14,585 bases of DNA, taken from the NCBI RefSeq assembly GCF_000003855.2, contig NW_003101671.1, positions 752,890 through 767,474 of the forward strand, written 5' to 3'. This document shows positions 8,897-14,585 of the stretch, one piece after another (the first letter of the stretch is position 1; every line of letters begins with the position of its first letter). The notes beneath the pieces were generated by a model that worked only from the letters and a program-made list of their open reading frames with translations, was not told the DNA's origin and searched no databases. The stretch is from Blastomyces gilchristii SLH14081. Lineage: Eukaryota; Ascomycota; Eurotiomycetes; Onygenales; Ajellomycetaceae. Made by a program: the position numbers and the translations under genes.

Positions 8897-9120
8897 TGTT
8901 AAGTCATATAATCTAGCTTACTAATTCTTTCATTATATAACTTTTTGTAAGCTAGTAATCTTTTAATTATACAAGCTTTATATCTTTTACAATATCAGAA
9001 TAAATAATTCAGACAGTGAAGAATTATCTTTATAAGTTTTATAACTATTTGTAAGATAACTGATATAATCTTCTTCTACATACTGAAGTCACTATTAATA
9101 ACTGAGATACTGTTTCAACA
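8897..9120 (+). repeat. Copia 3' LTR (about 224 bp)
   Basis: The repeat starts TGTTAAGTC after the purine-rich tract AAGTGAGAG (8889-8896) and ends TTTCAACA, giving TGTT...AACA inverted termini. It lies 119 bp past the pol stop, as expected for a copia element. The next bases GATAT may be the right target duplicate. To its right, chromovirus integrase begins at once, which supports the boundary. The 5' LTR for comparison is missing. Confidence 0.62.
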
Positions 9121-9736
9121 GATATAAGCCTGTTCTTTCTTATACACAGTTAGTATATGAAAGTGTTAAATCTTTTAAAAATTACACAGTTTATATCAAA
9201 TCTCTGCAGTTCAATTCAAATCACTGATAATATAGTAATAAAGCTCTGAGATACTTATAACTGAGCAGAGGTCTTTATAATAAGTACTAAATAAAATTAA
9301 AAGAACTGAATCAATGTATTAAAATCTTACTAAGTAATATAAAATAGAAGATCTGATATAATTGAATCTTAAGAATATACAAATTATACACTTATCTTAT
9401 ACACTAAATTATTATTATATTAAGTATAAAGTGATAGAAGTTCTAGACAGTTATAACTATTATCTTAATATATTATTAGAGATTTATAATATCTTTATAT
9501 AAGCTTACTTTACTATACTATTACTAATCTATTCTCTTCTTAACTAACTTTTAACTAGCAGCTGTCAGAGATTATAGAAGAAGATAATGAACTTGAATAA
9601 GAGATTAAAGATATTTTTAATAAGAGACTCTGCAGCTGTAGCTGATAATATCTTATAAAATAAGTTAGTTATAATTATTTAATCTAAACTTCAAGCTCTG
9701 TATTATCTGAGATAGTAGCTCTTAATTAATAAGAAC

Positions 9737-10258
9737 TATATATCTAGACTGACCGTGTGACCGTGTCTGGGACCAGGATCAGATTTTTTGATAGTCTCAT
9801 TATCAATTCAACTGATCCCATTACACGGTTTTAACATTAGATAGTAGTCTCATACTGTCTCAGTGAGACTTACTGTCTACTCTTGTCACATTTTCCAAAT
9901 GGAACCATGATTTCCACTTCTCAATTTAAATTATTTTTATTGCTTTAAATGACTTTAAATCTCATTTGAGTGTTACCAAAAAGTGTTACTTTTTAAAAAA
10001 TTAAAAATAGTCTAAAAAAAACCTTAAAATGTCTAAAAATAGTAACTTTATGCTAAGAATGGGACTAAATGAAACCAAATGAGATCACTTTCTCATTTTT
10101 TTCAAGTCATGGTTTCATTTTAATATCTGATATATAGTCACTTTACATGTTTTTTTGATAGCCAGTCCCAGCGGGATTCACGCCAAGAAATGTATGGAAT
10201 CAGATCAAATGAGACCAAACGTGAAATTCATGGTCTCAGCGGCCAGTCTATATATATC
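9737..10258 (-). mobile_element. Second complete 506-bp hAT-like MITE (9745-10250), inverted, with 8-bp target duplications
   Basis: The body 9745-10250 is exactly as long as the copy at 6120-6625 and matches it in reverse orientation along its whole length, by eye at more than 90 percent. Its termini are TAGACTGACC and GGCCAGTCTA. It is flanked by perfect TATATATC repeats at 9737-9744 and 10251-10258. The separate duplication shows an independent insertion, here into the chromodomain of the gypsy remnant. It has no coding capacity. Confidence 0.88.
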
Positions 10259-10267
10259 TGTAACTCT

Positions 10268-10288
10268 ATTATTATTATTATTATTATT
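10268..10288. repeat. (ATT)7 microsatellite
   Basis: Seven perfect ATT units lie 10 bases right of the MITE target duplicate. They are in frame with the chromovirus tail, giving a run of Ile codons. Confidence 0.95.
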
Positions 10289-10329
10289 CTTCAATTATAG
10301 ATGTATGCAGTCAGAGACTATGACATCTA

Positions 10330-10352
10330 CCTGAGAACTTTTAGTTCTCAGG
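10330..10352. other. Perfect 9-bp hairpin
   Basis: CCTGAGAAC and GTTCTCAGG flank a 5-nt loop TTTTA, followed by GTTTTT. It lies at the end of the chromovirus coding trace. In a fungal nuclear setting it is not a bacterial terminator. It could mark the element's 3' end or be incidental. Confidence 0.6.
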
Positions 10353-10648
10353 GTTTTTCCTATATCTGTAAAGTTAACTATTATACATTCATCAATTTCA
10401 GATATGCAAAATCAGAAAATTCCAGCTCAGAATACAAAAACTGTTTACAAATTGCAGTGTTTTAACATCTTCTGATACTTTGAAATCATTTGACAATATC
10501 ATGATAAAGGAAAAGAGAAAGAGAACACAGTCTTAAAGATAGACACATTAAATAGATAGATAGAAAGAAATTGAAAGAAAAAGATAAAGTAAAGAGAGAC
10601 TGTAACAAAACAAATTATTAAAAGATAGTATATAGCTGTTTTAACAGA
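10353..10648 (-). other. Probable LINE 3' untranslated region, no gene
   Basis: No coding signal is seen. On the minus strand this follows the LINE ORF2 stop and is pyrimidine-rich; on the plus strand it shows GGAAAAGAGAAAGAGAA at 10508-10524 and TAGATAGATAGAAAGAAA around 10552-10570. No clear poly(A) or tandem tail marks the LINE end, so the junction with the chromovirus remnant is undefined. Confidence 0.45.
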
Positions 10649-13600
10649 CTATATCTGATTGATTTCCTCCTCTTCATATTCAGATAATTCTGAATTTAGT
10701 CATTTTCTTGTAGCTGCTTGAGTTTCTGATAGAAAGTCTATTAAGTATTTAATTCCTGTCTCAGTTGAGAATAAGAATCTCATATTTAATTGATTTAGAT
10801 CATACTTCTCTTTCAATCTGGCTCTGAGACTATTGTATAATGCACAGTGTATTACAATATACTCAGAATTCTCATTTACATTGCAGAATGAGCATTCTAT
10901 TGAGTTAAATCTATCATCAAATCTTTGTATATAAGATTTGAAATAGTCATGTCCTAGTTTCAGCTGTATTATAGATGAGAATATTTTCTTTTTACATTTA
11001 ATTGAACAAGATTTTCACTTGAATTTTGTTTCAAATCTTGAATAATGTATACTCTTCTTTTATTTCTACCAGCTTTCATTTCACTTGTCTAAACAAGATT
11101 CTTTTATTTTTCTCTTTATAAAAGATCAGAACATAATTTTTTGAATAGATCTGCTTAATTCTGCACTCTTTTTTGCAGCTGAATCAGCCAATTCATTGTC
11201 ATGAATATTCATATAAGCAGGAACTCAGTGCAGATGAATTATCAGCTTTGATATTCTTCTCTTTTGAATTTTCAAAACAGAGTTTAAGATCAGTTCAAGA
11301 TTCATTTGATCATCATGAATCTGACTATTTCTAAGTCTTTTTAAAGCAGCTTGACTATCAGAGAATATTCATGTCTCTTTCAAACTATTTCCTCTTTTAT
11401 GAGATTTTATTTCTATGAGTTTGAAAGCTTTCACTATTACAAATAGTTCAGTATCAAAGACTTCAGATTCACAGTCTAGATTTCAGAAATCTGAGATAAA
11501 ATTAATATTATCTTCAGTATAAGCAATGCCTGTATCTAATCTATTCAAATTCTCATTTTTTAAGTCATCTGAATAAATCAGAATAGAGTCTTTTATATTG
11601 ATTGTAAAAATTCTCTTCAAATACTGTTCATATTCTTTCTCTTTTAATAGTTCACTTATTTATAAGTCTATAAGAGATTCAAGCTTTTCTCTTCAGAGAG
11701 ATAACTTCTCATGATCAACTTTTTCAATATTTAAAGAAGAAAATTGATTTTTAATCAGAGAGTATAGTCTGTACAGTTGAGAAGACATTTTCTTTGAAGA
11801 ATTATTTTCATTTCAATCAAGAAATCTATTTCAATCCAGTTCATTTTCAGAGTTAATTGATGAAAATGAAGAAGAGACTCTTTCTCTGATTATATGATTT
11901 GAGCTCATCTTTATAACTCTCAGAGCATAGTTCATACAGGTCTTTTCAAATCTAATAGCAGAAGAAGGAATTGAAGCATCAATTTCCATTGCTTTAATAG
12001 AAGATGATTTGAATGCTCTCAGAATTGTTCTCAAGACTCTATTTTACAGACTTTGAAAGAGATCAGTGAAATTCTCTTGATTATTTCATCAAACTTGAAC
12101 TTTATAATCAGCTACTGATGTAATACAGGCTATATATAACTGTCTCATAGTCTGGAAGAATAGACCTCTCTCTGTATTTAATAGTCTGATTATGTTGTTC
12201 AATAGTCTTTCTGCCTTGACAGTTCTTTATTGAATATGATATTTAAAATTCAACTTAGAGTTTAATCATACTTCTAATCATTTGACATTTACACTGAGTT
12301 TAATCTCTCTATTTAAAAGAGATAGAGATAGTTCTTTCTCATTGAATTTAGAAAAGAAATGAATTAACTCAGTTTTATTCATATTAAATTGAATTTAATT
12401 GATATCTGCTCTAACAAAGATTTTCTTTACAGCTTCTTCAATCACTTTTAAATTCTCTTTAATAGTTTTTGAGCTGTAGACTAGATCAATATCATTCATA
12501 TAACTCAGAGATTGTACTATTCTCATATTTCTATTTTTGAATAGATATGCAGTGTATATTGCAAATAAAATGAGTGAGATTGAAGATTCTTATGATACTT
12601 CTATTTTTATCTCAGTCTTATCTTATTGCATTTCATTAAAGAAAAGTTGTATAATTCTTTTAGATATAAAATAGTTAACTCATTTTATTAGAGAAAGTGA
12701 CAGTTTTAACATCTTTAATATCTGAATTAACTTTGACTTTGAAACATGATCAAATGCTTCTTTTATATCAATAAAAACTGCAGTTGAGACCAGATCTTCA
12801 TGCTTTGCTATTTAAATATCATGAATAACTGAGAGAACAGTATCAATTGCAGAACACTGTTTTCTATCTCTCATTTATTCACTGAATAAAAGAGAATTAC
12901 TGATAGAGCTTATAAAAGATAGTTGAGTAGTTATTATCTTTTCTAAAACCTTTGCTAGGCAGTTCAAAAGAAATATTACTCTATATGACTTAAGAATTGA
13001 AGTTTTTCTATTAGATTTTACAAGAATCACTTCAGTGACTTCTCTTCAGCATTCAGAATGATATTGATTTTTCAAGAGATTGAAAAAGAGCTTAAAATAT
13101 TCATTCTTTAAGTAGAAGTATGTATTTTGAATAATCAAGTGATTAATTGAATCAGGCCCTGCAGCAGTCTTAACTGAACTTGAGAAGATAGCTGACTCTA
13201 ATTTATCTTGAGTAAGATTAGGCCATTCCCAGTCATTTTCATCAATATACTTGAGAAGTGATATATTCTCTTTCTCTGAATCTGAATCTGATGAGTTTTG
13301 AAAGAGAGTTCTTATAAAAGCTTGACATTTTTTCTTAAAAGAGTTTGCTGTATATGATTCATTCTGAAACTCATATTCTAAGGTTGAAAGTTTTGCTACA
13401 CTTCTTATTTTAGTATAGTTAAAAGCTTTAAAAACTTCTTTTTCTTATGCTTCTTCAAGAAATTTATTTCAGTAGTCTGTTTTAACTTTTTTAATATCTG
13501 AAAAATATTCATTTCTGACAGCTTTGAACTCTTTATCAGAAATTATATTATTCTTTCAATCTCTTCTAGTAGTAGTCAATTGTTTTCTTTTAGATGTGAT

Positions 13601-14585
13601 ATTCTCATTTTATCAAGGTTTTGAATACTTAGAAGACTTTCTCTTTGAAATATTATCTTTAACACTTACTAGAATAATAGATGTAATGAGCTTCACTCTA
13701 TTCTTAAGCATTTCATTTGAGATATCTTGATCAGGATTTCAATACAGCTCACTCTGTCTTTCAGATTTTAACAGTTTTATACTTTCTTCAACTGTCTTTC
13801 AGTCAGCTTTTTCAAAGTTAAACTGATTAGAGAGAAGAGGATTTTCACTCATTATTCCTCACTCAGTTCAATATTAAATTGAATAATCTCATGATCTGAT
13901 TCTAATGTCTCATTTGAATCAATAAACTAGTTTATAAGTCTTTTTTCTATTAGATTTTATGATATGAAGATTAGATCTATAATAGATTTCTGTTTCATAT
14001 CTTTTCTAAAGAATGTTTGTTGATCAGACTTGTTAACTAAATCTATTAAATACTCAAAGATTCATTCAATCAGATTATCAGCTCTTACTGCTCCTTTGCA
14101 TTCTGAATTTCATCAGAGATGATGTGCATTGAAATCTCCTATAATTATAGAGTTTCTTGATGAAGTTATGTTCAGAAATTCTCTATCAATTATTCAGATG
14201 TTATTATTTTTCTTCAATGACTTTTCATTATAGATATTTATGAGCTGTATAGTATCAAACTCATTCTCTTTATCTATAATATCACTCATCAGAATATCAG
14301 GGTCAGATATGATATCAAATCTTAGATTAAATTAATATCTTGATCTCTTTCTTTCATAGATCACTACTCTTGACTTTATCTCAGACTTTTGAGATAAAAA
14401 GCAGTAGTAGCTTGAATGAGAAATGATATATTTTTACTCAGCATCAAAATTCAGCTTCTGAAGCAGTATAAAATTAACTTTTTATTCAAATACAATTTGA
14501 AGATAAGAATAAATGCAATTTGAGTTTCTATTCACATTATTTTGAATAATGTGATTTTTGAAGAGTTTTTAAACTTTTTTTATTG
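10649..14585 (-). pseudogene. Tad1-like LINE, right copy: ORF2 (endonuclease, reverse transcriptase, RNase H), nearly full length
   Basis: ORF2 runs from the window edge, a few codons after its start, to TAG at 10649-10651, about 1,310 codons. Domains in order: endonuclease (14585 to about 13840; GDFNAHH at 14139, SDHEIIQF at 13899); reverse transcriptase (about 13170-12300), with AAGPDSI near 13160, motif A FIDIKEAFD (Asp codon 12767-12769), motif B ESSISLILF, and motif C YMND at 12491-12502 where YxDD is expected; RNase H (about 11600-11150) with Asp codons at 11567-11569 and 11357-11359 and ADSAAKKSA at 11183; and a C-terminal CSFC...EYIVIHC knuckle near 10850-10905, one His read as Tyr. 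About 20 stops interrupt it. One indel near 13840 puts the endonuclease in another frame; from there to the stop a single frame holds. It is not functional. Confidence 0.9.
13797..14585 (-). repeat. Direct repeat of window positions 1 to about 790 (two LINE copies)
   Basis: This segment aligns end to end with the start of the window in the same orientation, with position 1 matching 13797. The differences are mostly transitions, with a few small indels (for example CATTATTCCTC versus CATTTATCTTC near 13850). It shows that two LINE copies of one family flank the nested LTR/MITE block. Confidence 0.92.

Larger units (their letters stand above)
9121..10345 (+). pseudogene. Gypsy chromovirus pol remnant: integrase C terminus and chromodomain
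   Basis: The plus strand encodes the end of a chromodomain-type gypsy integrase. Visible blocks in order are KIEDLI (about 9345), LNLKNIQI, then KYKVIEVLDSYNYYLNI near 9425-9470 (the GPYKVIEV...YRLD-type block). Next come SLLYYTITN (the FHVSLLEP-type block, about 9500) and an acidic linker. The chromodomain follows (9590-9744: EIKDIFNKRL, YLIK, stop, VSYNYLI, stop, T, SSSVLSEIVALN). The stops fall on conserved Trp codons. A complete MITE (9745-10250) interrupts the chromodomain tail, and the frame continues at 10259 into AVRDYDIYLR, like the VRDYHxRYP tail of such proteins. There is one probable frameshift near 9490. The upstream part is missing because copia was inserted at 9121. The family call rests on several collinear motifs. 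Confidence 0.75.

Noticed and set aside
6120..10250. The two inverted 506-bp repeats as long terminal inverted repeats of one 4.1-kb DNA transposon
   Set aside because: Each copy has both of its own ends and its own distinct perfect 8-bp duplication, so they are separate insertions.
10268..10288. (ATT)7 as the tandem-repeat tail of the minus-strand LINE
   Set aside because: The chromovirus frame runs through it and on to AVRDYDIYLR, so it lies in the chromovirus, not at the LINE end.
10330..10352. Hairpin plus T-run as an intrinsic transcription terminator
   Set aside because: The setting is a fungal nuclear genome, where this terminator type does not apply.
13524..13730. 68-codon plus-strand ORF, hydrophobic
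   Set aside because: It is the antisense shadow of LINE ORF2.

Overview
The window looks like a repeat-rich, AT-rich block of a filamentous fungal nuclear genome, most likely a Pezizomycotina ascomycete. Three things point there: a Tad1-type LINE, LTR retrotransposons of copia and chromodomain-gypsy type, and ORFs riddled with stops at former Trp, Gln and Arg codons. That last pattern is the C-to-T / G-to-A decay expected of repeat-induced point mutation (RIP) or a similar process. I see no intact host gene, rRNA, tRNA or CRISPR array. Nearly everything recognisable is a dead mobile element, and the open reading frames that survive are fragments of these or chance frames.

Layout. 1-2438 (minus): a Tad1-like LINE copy, with the endonuclease end of ORF2 (1-807) and a complete but stop-laden ORF1 (837-2438). 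2439-3600: its upstream region, dense in short hairpins and palindromes, with no coding signal. 3606-4124: a GC-richer, little-mutated island of unknown nature. 4125-4695: AT-rich and unassigned. 4696-4812: one end of a MITE-like element, abutting the start of a minus-strand gypsy gag (4813-5087), its leader and its LTR (about 5225-5746). 5747-5835: the right end of another MITE copy. 5836-8777 (plus): a decayed copia pol (integrase, reverse transcriptase, RNase H), split by a complete 506-bp MITE (6120-6625) and followed by its 3' LTR (8897-9120). 9121-10345 (plus): the C-terminal integrase and chromodomain of a gypsy chromovirus, split by a second complete 506-bp MITE (9745-10250, inverted). 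10649-14585 (minus): ORF2 of a second LINE copy, nearly full length. Its endonuclease end (13797-14585) repeats the start of the window as a direct repeat.

The elements can be read as a stack of insertions. The chromovirus was hit by copia, copia by a MITE, that MITE by the minus-strand gypsy, and the gypsy gag by another MITE. Two further 506-bp MITEs later entered copia and the chromovirus. Both complete MITEs carry perfect 8-bp target duplications (CTATTAAT and TATATATC), which places them with hAT-type elements. No element here looks able to move by itself: both reverse-transcriptase active sites have lost aspartates and all frames are interrupted.

The features least explained by known families are a run of short hairpins upstream of LINE ORF1 in which several loops look alike while the stems differ, a roughly 140-bp nested palindrome beside it, and the two islands that escaped the mutation process.
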